Positions 50,756-59,935 of a DNA stretch of 64,000 nucleotides are shown here, in pieces (within the stretch, counting starts at the first letter, position 1; each line of letters opens with the position of its first letter). The notes under the pieces are model-generated. The model was not told the DNA's origin. It did no database searches and was given only the letters and a program-made list of their open reading frames with translations. The position numbers and the translations under genes were made by a program. This stretch comes from Caenimonas koreensis DSM 17982 (GTDB lineage Bacteria; Pseudomonadota; Gammaproteobacteria; Burkholderiales; Burkholderiaceae_C), in the NCBI RefSeq assembly GCF_009646335.1, contig NZ_WJBU01000016.1, positions 1 to 64,000 of the forward strand. Direction: 5' to 3'.

Positions 50756-51588
50756 ACATGATGTCTGAAGCTTCGCAACTCGCGGACGCACCGGCTGCAT
50801 CAGGCACCGGGCGAAAGATCGGCGAGGTGATCCTCGATGTGCAGAACATCTCGCTCGCGTTCGGCGGCGTGAAGGCGCTCACCGATATTTCATTCAACGT
50901 CAAAGAGCACGAGATCCGCGCGATCATCGGCCCCAACGGTGCAGGCAAGAGCTCGATGCTCAACTGCATCAACGGCGTATACCAGCCGCAGCACGGCTCG
51001 ATCACCTTCCGCGGCAAGACGTTCGACCACATGAACAGCCACGAGGTGGCCGTGATGGGTGTGGCGCGCACGTTCCAGAACCTTGCGCTCTTCAAGGGCA
51101 TGAGCGTGCTCGACAACATCATGACCGGGCGCAACCTGCGCATCAAAAGCAACCTGTTCATGCAGGCGCTGCGCATCGGCCCGGCCGAGCGCGAAGAAAT
51201 GCGCCACCGCGAATTCGTCGAACACATCATCGACTTCCTGGAAATCCAGCCGTATCGCAAGACGCCCGTCGGCCAACTGCCCTATGGCTTGCAAAAGCGC
51301 GTGGACCTCGGCCGCGCACTGGCGATGGAGCCGCAGGTGCTGCTGCTCGACGAGCCCATGGCCGGCATGAACGTCGAAGAAAAACAGGACATGTGCCGCT
51401 TCGTGCTCGACGTGAACGATGAGTTCGGCACGACGGTGGTGCTCATCGAACACGACATGGGCGTGGTGATGGACATCAGCGATCGCGTCGTGGTGCTCGA
51501 CTACGGCAAGAAGATCGGCGATGGCACACCCGACGAAGTGCGCAACAACCCCGAAGTCATCAACGCCTACCTCGGCACCAGCCACTGA
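50752..51588 (+). CDS. livG: LivG-type ABC transporter ATP-binding protein
   Basis: A 278-residue ATPase of a branched-chain amino-acid-type (HAAT) importer. Walker A GPNGAGKSS (about 61-69), the LivG-type Q-loop FQNLALF, the signature PYGLQKRVDLGRALA (about 181-195), Walker B VLLLDEPMAGM, and the switch His in IEHDMGVVMDISDRVVVLDYG are all present. An extra N-terminal segment of about 20 residues precedes the domain. The gene overlaps the ligase stop by four bases and the permease gene follows after 10 bases. Confidence 0.93.
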   Translation: MNMMSEASQLADAPAASGTGRKIGEVILDVQNISLAFGGVKALTDISFNVKEHEIRAIIGPNGAGKSSMLNCINGVYQPQHGSITFRGKTFDHMNSHEVAVMGVARTFQNLALFKGMSVLDNIMTGRNLRIKSNLFMQALRIGPAEREEMRHREFVEHIIDFLEIQPYRKTPVGQLPYGLQKRVDLGRALAMEPQVLLLDEPMAGMNVEEKQDMCRFVLDVNDEFGTTVVLIEHDMGVVMDISDRVVVLDYGKKIGDGTPDEVRNNPEVINAYLGTSH

Positions 51589-51598
51589 AGGCAAGCAC

Positions 51599-52525
51599 AT
51601 GGGATTTTTCCTCGAAACCCTTCTTGGCGGCCTGATGGCCGGCATGCTCTATTCGCTGGTGGCGCTCGGCTTCGTGCTGATCTTCAAGGCGTCGGGTGTC
51701 TTCAACTTTGCGCAGGGCGCCATGGTGCTCTTCGGCGCACTTGCAATGGCGCGCTTTGCCGAGTGGCTCGCGGGCTGGGGCGTGACCAATCAGATCGCGG
51801 CCAACGTGCTCGCTTTCATCATTGCCGGCGCGATCATGTTCGTGGTCGCGTGGGTGATCGAGATGCTGGTGCTGCGCCACCTCGTGAACCAGGAAGCGGC
51901 CACGCTGCTGATGGCAACGCTGGGCATCGCGTACTTCCTCGAAGGGCTGGGCCAGACGCTGTTTGGCAACAGCATCTACAAGATCGACATCGGCATGCCG
52001 AAAGACCCGGTGATCGCTTTCGAGAGCGTGTTCCAGGGCGGCATCCTGATCAACAAGGAAGACCTGATCGCGGCGCTCATCGCAGCGTCGCTCGTGGCGC
52101 TGCTCAGCCTGTTCTTCCAGAAGACGAACACGGGCCGCGCGCTGCGCGCTGTGGCCGATGACCACCAGGCCGCGCAGTCCATCGGCATTCCGCTGCAGCG
52201 CATCTGGGTGATCATCTGGTGCGTGGCCGGCGTCGTGGCGCTGGTGGCCGGAATGATCTGGGGCAGCAAGCTCGGCGTGCAGTTCTCGCTCTCGACCGTG
52301 GCGCTGCGCGCGCTGCCTGTCGTGATCCTGGGCGGCCTGACTTCCGTGCCCGGCGCCATCATCGGCGGGCTGATCATCGGCGTGGGTGAAAAGCTGTCGG
52401 AGGTGTACATCGGCCCGATGGTCGGCGGCGGCATCGAGATCTGGTTTGCCTATGTACTCGCGCTTGGGTTCCTGCTGGTACGCCCGCAGGGACTGTTCGG
52501 CGAAAAAATCATTGATCGCGTGTAG
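51599..52525 (+). CDS. livH: LivH-type ABC transporter permease
   Basis: A 308-residue membrane protein with about eight hydrophobic segments. It begins MGFFLETLLGGLMAGMLYSLVALGFVLIFKASGVFNFAQGAM, the family's N-terminal signature, and contains GRALRAVADDHQAAQSIGIPLQRIWVIIW (about 179-207), the cytoplasmic loop that contacts the ATPase. It forms the channel with the LivM-type subunit. The start at 51599 follows GAAGG. Confidence 0.92.
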   Translation: MGFFLETLLGGLMAGMLYSLVALGFVLIFKASGVFNFAQGAMVLFGALAMARFAEWLAGWGVTNQIAANVLAFIIAGAIMFVVAWVIEMLVLRHLVNQEAATLLMATLGIAYFLEGLGQTLFGNSIYKIDIGMPKDPVIAFESVFQGGILINKEDLIAALIAASLVALLSLFFQKTNTGRALRAVADDHQAAQSIGIPLQRIWVIIWCVAGVVALVAGMIWGSKLGVQFSLSTVALRALPVVILGGLTSVPGAIIGGLIIGVGEKLSEVYIGPMVGGGIEIWFAYVLALGFLLVRPQGLFGEKIIDRV

Positions 52526-52542
52526 ATCGGGAAACACTCAAC

Positions 52543-53619
52543 ATGATTTACCGCGAAAACGGCCAATTCAAAACCACGTACCGGGCTGACCAGCAGGTCT
52601 TCCCGATCCTGCAGGACCGCCTGTTCATCGGCCTGGTGCTTATCACTGCGTTCATCATCGTTCCGGCGATGGCAAGCGAGTACTGGTTCCGCGCGCTGCT
52701 GATCCCGTTCCTGATCATGGCGCTCGCTGCACTCGGCGTGAACATCCTCGTGGGCTACTGCGGCCAGATCTCGCTGGGCTCCGGCGCATTCATGGCTGTC
52801 GGCGCGTACGGCGCGTACAACTTCTTCGTGCGCGTGCCGAACATGCCGCTCGTGCCTGCGATCTTGCTGGGCGGCTTGTGCGCGACGGCATTCGGCATCC
52901 TGTTCGGGCTGCCGAGCTTGCGCGTCAAGGGCTTGTACCTGGCAGTGGCAACACTCGCTGCGCAGTTCTTCTCCGACTGGATGTTCCTGCGCGTGAAGTG
53001 GCTGGTGAACGACTCGCCTTCGGGTTCCGTGGGCGTGAACAACCTGCAGGTGTTCGGCATGCCGATCGACAGCGCCGTCAGCAAGTACTGGTTCTGCCTC
53101 GTGATGCTCGTCGTGATCGCGATGCTCGCCAAGAACCTCGTGCGCAGCGCCATCGGCCGCGAATGGATGGCGATCCGCGACATGGACGTTGCCGCTGCCG
53201 TCATCGGCATCCGGCCGATGTACGCCAAGCTCACTGCATTCGCCGTCAGCTCATTCATCGTTGGCGTCGCGGGTGCGCTGTGGGCCTTTGTTTACCTCGG
53301 CACGTGGGAGCCGGCTGCCTTCTCGGTGGACCTGTCGTTCCGGCTGCTCTTCATGGTGATCATCGGCGGGCTCGGCTCGATCATCGGCGCGTTTTATGGC
53401 GCTGCCTTCATCGTGCTGCTGCCCATCTTTTTGAACCAGGTGCTGCCCGCGCTGGCATCGCTGGTCGGCATCACGATTTCGACGGCGGGCCTGTCGCATG
53501 CCGAGCTGATGATCTTCGGCGCGCTGATCGTGTGGTTCCTCATTGTTGAGCCGCATGGCCTGGCCAAGCTGTGGGCCACGGGCAAGCAGAAGCTGCGGCT
53601 GTGGCCCTTCCCGCACTGA
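52543..53619 (+). CDS. livM: LivM-type ABC transporter permease
   Basis: A 358-residue membrane protein, a normal LivM length, with about nine hydrophobic segments. Family signatures are NILVGYCGQISLGSGAFMAVGAYGAYNFF (about 67-95), PSLRVKGLYLAVATLAAQFF (about 125-144) and the coupling loop GREWMAIRDMDVAAAVIGIRPMYAKLTAFAVSS (about 205-237). It pairs with LivH. An N-terminal cytoplasmic stretch of about 30 residues precedes the first helix. It is co-transcribed with its neighbours. Confidence 0.92.
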   Translation: MIYRENGQFKTTYRADQQVFPILQDRLFIGLVLITAFIIVPAMASEYWFRALLIPFLIMALAALGVNILVGYCGQISLGSGAFMAVGAYGAYNFFVRVPNMPLVPAILLGGLCATAFGILFGLPSLRVKGLYLAVATLAAQFFSDWMFLRVKWLVNDSPSGSVGVNNLQVFGMPIDSAVSKYWFCLVMLVVIAMLAKNLVRSAIGREWMAIRDMDVAAAVIGIRPMYAKLTAFAVSSFIVGVAGALWAFVYLGTWEPAAFSVDLSFRLLFMVIIGGLGSIIGAFYGAAFIVLLPIFLNQVLPALASLVGITISTAGLSHAELMIFGALIVWFLIVEPHGLAKLWATGKQKLRLWPFPH

Positions 53620-53730
53620 GATGAACACGTACTCGCAATCCCCAATGCGCACCGCACCGCTTTGCACTTCACTGACGTTCCGGGCTTCTTTCGCCCTGGT
53701 TTCTTTCGCTTCACCTCAAAGGAGACATTC

Positions 53731-55050
53731 ATGATTCGACGCACCCTCCTCGCCTTGCTGGCAGGGGCGGCAGCACTGACCTCCGGCCTGGCATACGCCC
53801 AGGCCAAGGAGCAGTTCTTCCCGCTGCTGTCCTACCGTACCGGCCCCTACGCGCCTAACGGCACGCCGTGGGCCAACGGCAAGCAGGACTACATCAAGAT
53901 GATCAACGCGCGCGACGGCGGCGTGAACGGCGTGAAGCTCACGTTCGAAGAGTGCGAGACCGGCTACGCCACCGACCGCGGCGTGGAATGCTACGAGCGC
54001 CTCAAGAGCCGCCCGGGCGTTGCCCTGTTCGATCCGCAAGCCACCGGCATCACGTTCGCGCTGACGGACAAAGTGCCCAACGACAAGATCCCGCTGATCA
54101 CGCTGGGCTACGGCCTGTCGGTTGCGCAGGACGGCCAGGCATTCAAGTGGAACTTCCCGCTGATGGGCAGCTACTGGACGGGCGCTGACATCCTGATCCA
54201 GCACCTGGCCAAGAAGGAAGGCGGCTTCGACAAGCTCAAGGGCAAGAAGATCGCGCTGGTCTATCACGACTCGCCGTTCGGCAAAGAGCCGATCCCGCTG
54301 CTGCAGGAGCGCTCGAAGATGCACGGCTTCAACCTCGAGTTGATCCCTGTCACGGCGCCTGGCGTCGAGCAGAAGGCCGCCTGGCTGCAAGTGCGCCAGA
54401 TGCGCCCTGACTTCGTGCTGCTGTGGGGCTGGGGCGTGATGAATTCCACCGCCCTGAAAGAAGCGCAAGCCACGGGCTATCCGCGCGACAAGATGTACGG
54501 CGTGTGGTGGGCCGGCGCCGAGCCTGACGTGAAGGACGTGGGCGATGGTGCGAAGGGCTACAACGCACTCGCGCTGAATACCTCGGGCACGCAGCCGAAG
54601 GTGATCCAGGACATCCTGAAGTACGTGCACGACAAGGGCCAGGGCACCGGGCCGAAGGACGAAGTGGGCAGCGTGCTGTACACGCGCGGCCTGATCATCC
54701 AGATGCTGGGCATCGAGGCCGTGCGCCGCGCGCAAGAGCGCTTTGGCAAGGGCAAGGTCATGACGGGCGAACAAGTCCGCTGGGGCCTGGAGAACCTTGC
54801 GCTCGACCAGAAGCGGCTTGACGCGCTCGGCTTTGCCGGCGTGATGCGTCCGCTGTCCACCAGCTGCTCGGACCACATGGGTTCAACCTGGGCCCGCGTG
54901 CACACCTGGGACGGCGCGAAGTGGAACTTCTCGAGCGACTGGTACCAGGCCGACGAGCAGATCATCAAGCCGATGGTCAAGGCCGGTGGCGAGAAGTACC
55001 TGGCCGACAAGAAGCTGACGCGCCGCACTGCGGCGGACTGCCAGTCCTGA
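53731..55050 (+). CDS. Branched-chain-type ABC transporter substrate-binding protein
   Basis: A 439-residue periplasmic protein. The start at 53731 follows AAAGGAGA. The Sec signal is about 1-24 (MIRRTLLALLAGAAALTSGLAYA). The mature protein follows the type 1 (LivK-like) fold: FFPLLSYRTGPYAPNGTPWANGKQDYIKMINARDGGVNGVKL and LVYHDSPFGKEPIPLLQERSKMHGFNLELIPVTAPGVEQKAAWLQVRQMRPDFVLLWGWG. It resembles binding proteins of aromatic-acid transporters (HbaE-like). Its position between permease and second ATPase genes fits. The ligand is inferred, not shown. Confidence 0.88.
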   Translation: MIRRTLLALLAGAAALTSGLAYAQAKEQFFPLLSYRTGPYAPNGTPWANGKQDYIKMINARDGGVNGVKLTFEECETGYATDRGVECYERLKSRPGVALFDPQATGITFALTDKVPNDKIPLITLGYGLSVAQDGQAFKWNFPLMGSYWTGADILIQHLAKKEGGFDKLKGKKIALVYHDSPFGKEPIPLLQERSKMHGFNLELIPVTAPGVEQKAAWLQVRQMRPDFVLLWGWGVMNSTALKEAQATGYPRDKMYGVWWAGAEPDVKDVGDGAKGYNALALNTSGTQPKVIQDILKYVHDKGQGTGPKDEVGSVLYTRGLIIQMLGIEAVRRAQERFGKGKVMTGEQVRWGLENLALDQKRLDALGFAGVMRPLSTSCSDHMGSTWARVHTWDGAKWNFSSDWYQADEQIIKPMVKAGGEKYLADKKLTRRTAADCQS

Positions 55051-55066
55051 CCTGACTTTCCTTGCT

Positions 55067-55162
55067 CCCTCCCCCGCCTGGGGGAGGGTTGGGGTGGGGG
55101 CATTTGTGGTGCCCTGTGCATGTGGAGTGCCCCCATCCCAGCCTTCCCCCAGAGGGGGAAGG
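55067..55162. repeat. G/C-rich triple-hairpin intergenic repeat
   Basis: Three nested or adjacent inverted repeats fill the gap before livF: CCCTCCCCC/GGGGGAGGG at 55067-55088, a 16-base pair (55087-55102 with 55128-55143), and CCTTCCCCC/GGGGGAAGG at 55142-55162. Such compound palindromes occur repeatedly in Burkholderiales genomes, similar to REP elements. It may stabilise the upstream mRNA or reduce read-through within the operon. Confidence 0.65.
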
Positions 55163-55183
55163 GGCCAAACCGAATACACGCCC

Positions 55184-55993
55184 ATGGATCCGAAGAAAAT
55201 TGTTCTCAACGTCAACGGCATCGAGGTCATCTACAACTCGGTGATCCTCGTGCTCAAAGGCGTCTCGCTGCAGGTGCCCGAGGGCGGCATCGTCGCGATC
55301 CTGGGCGGCAACGGCGCGGGCAAGACCACGACGCTGCGCGCCGTGTCGAACTTGCTCAAGGGCGAGCGCGGCGCCGTGACCAAGGGCTCGATCGAACTAC
55401 GTGGCGAGCGCATCGAAAACCTCTCGCCAGCCGATCTCGTGCAGCGCGGCGTGGTGCAGGTGATGGAAGGGCGGCACTGTTTTGCACACCTGACGATAGA
55501 AGAGAACCTGCTCACGGGCGGCTACACACGCAAGAACAAGGGCGAGGTCGCAGCCAATCTCGAGAAGGTTTACACGTACTTTCCGCGCCTGAAAACGCGT
55601 CGCACGTCGCAGGCTGCGTACACGTCAGGCGGCGAGCAGCAGATGTGCGCCATTGGCCGCGCGCTGATGACCAACCCGTCGATCGTGCTGCTCGATGAAC
55701 CCTCCATGGGGCTGGCGCCGCAGATCGTGCAGGAAGTGTTCGATATCGTGCGCGACCTCAACGCCAAGGAGCGCGTGACGTTCCTGCTGGCCGAGCAGAA
55801 CACGAACATGGCGCTGCAGTATTCCGACTACGGCTACATCATGGAAAGCGGCCGCGTCGTGATGGACGGGCCTGCGGCAGACCTGGCCAACAACGAAGAC
55901 GTCAAGGAGTTCTACCTGGGCGTCGGCGGTGGCGAGCGCAAGTCATTTCGCGACGTGAAGAGCTACAAGCGCCGCAAGCGGTGGCTTGCATGA
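55184..55993 (+). CDS. livF: LivF-type ABC transporter ATP-binding protein
   Basis: A 269-residue ATPase. Walker A GGNGAGKTT (about 40-48), the LivF-typical VQRGVVQVMEGRHCFAHLTIEENL (about 86-109), signature TSGGEQQMCAIGRALM (about 147-162), Walker B IVLLDEPSMGLAP and AEQNTNMALQYSDYGYIMESGRV are all present. A C-terminal extension of about 20 basic residues is unusual (FRDVKSYKRRKRWLA). Its start follows the triple-hairpin repeat, so expression may be separate from the rest of the operon. Confidence 0.92.
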   Translation: MDPKKIVLNVNGIEVIYNSVILVLKGVSLQVPEGGIVAILGGNGAGKTTTLRAVSNLLKGERGAVTKGSIELRGERIENLSPADLVQRGVVQVMEGRHCFAHLTIEENLLTGGYTRKNKGEVAANLEKVYTYFPRLKTRRTSQAAYTSGGEQQMCAIGRALMTNPSIVLLDEPSMGLAPQIVQEVFDIVRDLNAKERVTFLLAEQNTNMALQYSDYGYIMESGRVVMDGPAADLANNEDVKEFYLGVGGGERKSFRDVKSYKRRKRWLA

Positions 55994-56016
55994 CCCACCC
56001 CCGAAGCACCTGCGGC

Positions 56017-56071
56017 GCCTCCCCTCAAGGGGGCGACACCAGCGGCCCGGCAAAGCCGGTTCCCCGGTGTC
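56017..56071. repeat. Burkholderiales-type palindromic repeat between livF and the PaaK-like gene
   Basis: A compound palindrome: CCCCT/AGGGG at 56021-56032, then GACACC (56035-56040) pairing with GGTGTC (56066-56071) around an inner CCGGC-AAA-GCCGG (56047-56059). This arrangement recurs in intergenic regions of Comamonadaceae-like genomes. Its role is unknown and it may reduce transcription into the next gene. Confidence 0.6.
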
Positions 56072-56107
56072 CCACACGAACCATCATCTCCATCAATGGG
56101 ATCGCTG

Positions 56108-57355
56108 ATGAGTGAATTCTTCGATGCGCTCGAGCAGCGCGATACGGCGCAGCGTGAACGCGATTTGATGGCGGCGCTGCCGCTGCAAGTGGCGCACGCG
56201 CAAGCGACGTCGCCCGCGATGCGCGAGATTCTTTCTGGCGTCGATGCTGCGGCTGTCACTTCGCGCGCAGCCCTTGCAAAGCTGCCCGTCACACGCAAGC
56301 ACGAGCTGCTGGAGCGGCAGGTGGCGCAGCGTGCCAGCGATGCGTTCGGCGGCTTCTCGTCGCTGGTGCGTGGGCCGGCCATGCGCCGCATCTATGCATC
56401 ACCCGGCCCGATCTACGAGCCGGACGGCGGCACGCCCGACTACTGGCGGTCCGCACGCGCGCTCTACGCCGCGGGCTTTCGCGCGGGCGACCTGGTGCAC
56501 AACTCGTTCAGCTATCACATGACGCCGGGCGCTTTCATCATGGAGTCGGGCGCTCATGCGATCGGCTGCACGGTGTTCCCTGCGGGCATCGGGCAAACCG
56601 AGCAGCAGCTGCAGGCAATTGCCGAACTGCGCTCGAATGCTTATGTAGGCACGCCGAGCTTCCTGCGCATCCTGGTCGAGAAGGCGCAGGAGACATCGAC
56701 CGACATTTCCAGCATGCGCAAGGCGATGACGGGCGGTGAAGCGCTGCCGCCGTCGCTGCGCGACTGGTTCGCCGAGCGCGGCATGGCCGTGTATCAAAGC
56801 TACGCCACGGCTGATCTCGGGCTGATTGCGTATGAGACGAGCGCACGCCAAGGGCTGGTGCTCGACGAAGGCGTGATCGTCGAGATCGTGCGGCCGGGCA
56901 CGGGCGAGCCGGTGCCCGAGGGTGAAGTGGGCGAAGTCGTCGTCACGACGCTCAACCGCGGCTATCCGCTCATTCGTTTCGGCACGGGTGACTTGTCGGC
57001 GCTGATGCCTGGCGCGTGCCCCACAGGGCGCACCAACGGCCGCATTCGCGGCTGGCTCGGCCGCGCCGACCAGACGACCAAGATCCGCGGCATGTTCGTG
57101 CACCCATCGCAAGTCGCGGACATCGCCAAGCGCTTTCCTGAAGTGGTGAAAGCGCGGCTGGTCGTCAGCGGCGAAATGGCCAACGATGTGATGACGCTGC
57201 AAGTTGAGGCACATGGCACGCCGCAGGGGCTGGACGCGCGCATCGGCGAAGCGATTCGAGATGTGACCAAGCTGCGCGGTGACGTATTGCTGGTCGCACC
57301 AGGCAGCCTGCCCAATGACGGCAAGGTGATCGAGGACGCGCGCAGCTACAAGTAA
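56108..57355 (+). CDS. PaaK-like AMP-dependent ligase
   Basis: A 415-residue protein of the phenylacetate-CoA-ligase type of the ANL superfamily. FGGFSSLVRGPAMRRIYASPGPIYEP (about 79-104), FSYHMTPGAFIMESGAHAIGCTVFPAGIGQTEQQ (about 135-168), MTGGEALPPSLRDWF (about 211-225) and YQSYATADLGLIAYE (about 230-244) are typical. The TSGT-type ATP motif is replaced by RRIYASPGP. Other motifs are intact, including RIRGWLGRADQTTKIRGMFV. ATG 56108 is preferred over 56096. It likely activates an aromatic carboxylate imported by the adjacent ABC system. Confidence 0.83.
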   Translation: MSEFFDALEQRDTAQRERDLMAALPLQVAHAQATSPAMREILSGVDAAAVTSRAALAKLPVTRKHELLERQVAQRASDAFGGFSSLVRGPAMRRIYASPGPIYEPDGGTPDYWRSARALYAAGFRAGDLVHNSFSYHMTPGAFIMESGAHAIGCTVFPAGIGQTEQQLQAIAELRSNAYVGTPSFLRILVEKAQETSTDISSMRKAMTGGEALPPSLRDWFAERGMAVYQSYATADLGLIAYETSARQGLVLDEGVIVEIVRPGTGEPVPEGEVGEVVVTTLNRGYPLIRFGTGDLSALMPGACPTGRTNGRIRGWLGRADQTTKIRGMFVHPSQVADIAKRFPEVVKARLVVSGEMANDVMTLQVEAHGTPQGLDARIGEAIRDVTKLRGDVLLVAPGSLPNDGKVIEDARSYK

Positions 57356-57465
57356 TGCTTACAGCTCAAGCGTTAGCCGCTACGTAGAACCCGCGATGCG
57401 GTGGTGCGCGCACGAAAGTACCATCGCGCAGTTCACGTATCCGCATCGCCCCCAAGGAGACTTCC

Positions 57466-58458
57466 ATGACCCGCTTCCTCAAGACATTCACGGCCGCCGC
57501 CGTGCTGGCCCTGGTGGGCATCGGCGCGCAAGCGTCCGACTTCCCTGCCAAAGACAAGCCCATCACCATCGTCGTGCCGTTCGCCGCGGGCGGCCCGACG
57601 GACCGCGTCGCGCGCGACCTGGCAGAAGCCATGCGCAAGCCGCTGGGTGGCGTGAGCATCCTGGTGGACAACGCAGCGGGCGCGGGTGGCTCAATCGGCG
57701 CGAATAAGGTCGCCAAGGCAGCGCCGGACGGCTACACGCTGCTCGTGCATCACATCGGCATGGCCACAATGCCTACGCTCGTTCGCAACATCCCGTTCAA
57801 GGTCGAGACCGACTTCGAATATCTGGGCGGCATCAACGACGTGCCCATGACGATCATCGCCAAGCCCACCCTGCCGGCGAACAACATGAAGGAACTCGTG
57901 GCGTGGGTCGCAGCCAACAAGGGCAAGATCAACCTCGGCAACGCTGGCGTCGGCTCGGCATCGCACCTGTGCGGCCTGCTCTTCCAGGAAGCGCTGAAGA
58001 CTGACATGACGCCCGTGCCGTACAAGGGCACCGCACCCGCCATGACTGACCTGATCGGCGGCCAGATCGACCTGATGTGCGACCAGACGACGAACACTAC
58101 GTCGCAGATCGAAGCCAAGAAGGTCAAGGCCTTCGCCGTGACCAGCCCCAAGCGCCTGTCGACCGCTGCGCTGAAAGACATCCCGACCATGCAGGAATCC
58201 GGCTTCAAGGACTTCCAGGTCTCGATCTGGCACGGCCTGTATGCACCGAAGGGCACGCCCGCTGACGTCGCCAAGAAGCTGAACGACGCGCTGAAGGTGG
58301 CACTGAAGGATCCCGACTTCATCAAGAAGCAGGAAGGCCTGGGCGCTGTGGTCGTGACCGACAAGCGCATGGACTCAGCCGACCACAAGAAGTTTGTGGC
58401 CGCCGAAATCGCCAAGTGGAGCCCGATCATCAAGGCAGCCGGCGTGTACGCCGACTAA
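57466..58458 (+). CDS. Bug/TctC-family periplasmic binding protein
   Basis: A 330-residue binding protein with Sec signal (about 1-24, MTRFLKTFTAAAVLALVGIGAQA) and Bug motifs [59 protein letters not shown] and GGQIDLMCDQTTNTTSQIEAKKVKAFAV. It is followed by a strong intrinsic terminator at 58484-58509, so it is a single-gene transcript. A carboxylate ligand is likely. Confidence 0.92.
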   Translation: MTRFLKTFTAAAVLALVGIGAQASDFPAKDKPITIVVPFAAGGPTDRVARDLAEAMRKPLGGVSILVDNAAGAGGSIGANKVAKAAPDGYTLLVHHIGMATMPTLVRNIPFKVETDFEYLGGINDVPMTIIAKPTLPANNMKELVAWVAANKGKINLGNAGVGSASHLCGLLFQEALKTDMTPVPYKGTAPAMTDLIGGQIDLMCDQTTNTTSQIEAKKVKAFAVTSPKRLSTAALKDIPTMQESGFKDFQVSIWHGLYAPKGTPADVAKKLNDALKVALKDPDFIKKQEGLGAVVVTDKRMDSADHKKFVAAEIAKWSPIIKAAGVYAD

Positions 58459-58483
58459 AGGACGCACTGCTGCACGCGCCATG

Positions 58484-58509
58484 AAAGGCCGCCCCTGTGG
58501 CGGCCTTTT
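58484..58509 (+). terminator. Intrinsic terminator after the bug gene
   Basis: AAAGGCCGCC at 58484-58493 and GGCGGCCTTT at 58499-58508 pair perfectly (10 bases) around CCTGT, and the second arm ends in a TTTT run. It is a classical rho-independent terminator, 25 bases after the bug stop codon. Confidence 0.9.
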
Positions 58510-58535
58510 ACATTGCCCACCCTTTTGCTGAACTC

Positions 58536-58916
58536 ATGAGGCCATTGCGCGTCGTCGATTCGATCACGTCGCTCGACGCGCGCGACGCGGGTTGCGTCGC
58601 CGTCTCGGGCTCGCATGGCGGCGTGAGCTCCGCGCGTTTCGCGCTGGCCTCGCGCCCGTTCCTCTCGATGTTCAACGATGCAGGCGGCGGCCTCGATGGC
58701 GCCGGTCACGCAGGCCTTGCACTACTCGCGGCGGCAGGGCTGGCCGCGTGCACCGTTTCGCACGACAGCGCTCGCATTGGTGATGCCCAGAGCACGCTGA
58801 ACGATGGCATCATCACCCACACCAACGCGCCGGCTGCAGCGCTGGGCATCCATCCCGGCCAGCGCTGTACTGCGGTCGCCGCATTGGCGCAGATCGAACA
58901 GGAGACAAAACCATGA
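58536..58916 (+). CDS. Hypothetical protein upstream of a Bug gene
   Basis: A 126-residue protein ([38 protein letters not shown]). It is rich in small residues, with [46 protein letters not shown] and a final [12 protein letters not shown]. The GG-rich turns and conserved-looking Asp/His/Ser suggest an enzyme-like nucleotide or amidase-type fold, but no family is recognised. The start at 58536 avoids the terminator at 58484-58509. The next bug gene overlaps its stop by four bases (ATGA), so it is co-translated with it and may act on the same compound. Confidence 0.6.
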   Translation: MRPLRVVDSITSLDARDAGCVAVSGSHGGVSSARFALASRPFLSMFNDAGGGLDGAGHAGLALLAAAGLAACTVSHDSARIGDAQSTLNDGIITHTNAPAAALGIHPGQRCTAVAALAQIEQETKP

Positions 58917-59920
58917 CGTTCCCTAGCGCGCCCCAGCGCCGCACTGTGCTTGCAGCACTCGCTGCCGCAGCCGGCGCCGCGACATTCCCCGCACTCGCGC
59001 AGTCAGGCTGGCCGAACAAGCCCGTGCGCATCGTCGTGCCGTTTGCGGCGGGTGGCACCACAGACATCCTCGCACGTGCGGTGGCGCCGGAGTTGTCGAA
59101 GGCTTTCGGCCAGCAGTTCATCGTGGACAACCGCGCGGGCGCAGGCGGCAATGTCGGCGCGGACATCGTTGCGAAGTCACCGGCCGATGGCTACACGCTG
59201 CTCATGGGCACCGTGGGCACGCACGGCATCAACCGCGCGCTGTACGAGAAGTTGCCTTATGACCCCATCAAGGATTTCGCGCCGATCACGATGGTGGCGG
59301 GCGTGCCGAACGTGATGGTGATGCAGACCGAGAAGGCACGCGCGCTGGGCATCAACAACGTGAAAGACTTCATCGCCTATGCGAAGTCGCGTCCGGGCAA
59401 GCTCAACATGGCGTCGAGCGGCAACGGCACGTCGATCCACCTGGCAGGCGAGTTGTTCAAGAGCATGACGGGCACGTTCCTCGTGCACTTCCCGTATCGC
59501 GGTTCGGCCCCGGCCTTGCTGGACATGGTGGGCGGCACGATGGATGTGATGTTCGACAACCTGCCTTCCGCACTGCCACACATTCGTGGCGGCAAGCTGA
59601 AGGCGCTTGCGGTGACGAGCGCGCAACGTTCGGCCGCATTGCCTGATGTGCCGACGATCGCGGAGGCTGCTGGTTTGAAGGGCTTCGACGCCACGTCGTG
59701 GTTTGGGCTGCTCGCGCCGGCCGGCACGCCGCCCGATGTTGTCAACCGGATCCAGCAAGAGGTGGCGAAGTCTCTTGGCACGCCAGCGATCAAGGAAAAG
59801 ATGCTCTCGCAGGGCGCGATCCCGAGCGGCGACACGCCAGCGGAATTCGCCAAGCACATCGACGCCGAGCACAAGAAGTGGGCGCAGGTGGTGAAGGTGT
59901 CCGGCGCCAAGGTGGACTGA
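58913..59920 (+). CDS. Bug/TctC-family periplasmic binding protein
   Basis: A 335-residue binding protein. The N-terminus [28 protein letters not shown] contains two Arg before the hydrophobic stretch, resembling a Tat-type or Sec signal. [59 protein letters not shown] and [35 protein letters not shown] are typical Bug segments. It is translationally coupled to the 126-residue unknown gene. The adjacent DUF1840 gene is divergent in function and converges with it. Confidence 0.92.
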   Translation: MTFPSAPQRRTVLAALAAAAGAATFPALAQSGWPNKPVRIVVPFAAGGTTDILARAVAPELSKAFGQQFIVDNRAGAGGNVGADIVAKSPADGYTLLMGTVGTHGINRALYEKLPYDPIKDFAPITMVAGVPNVMVMQTEKARALGINNVKDFIAYAKSRPGKLNMASSGNGTSIHLAGELFKSMTGTFLVHFPYRGSAPALLDMVGGTMDVMFDNLPSALPHIRGGKLKALAVTSAQRSAALPDVPTIAEAAGLKGFDATSWFGLLAPAGTPPDVVNRIQQEVAKSLGTPAIKEKMLSQGAIPSGDTPAEFAKHIDAEHKKWAQVVKVSGAKVD

Positions 59921-59935
59921 GCCACCCGCCGCAGA

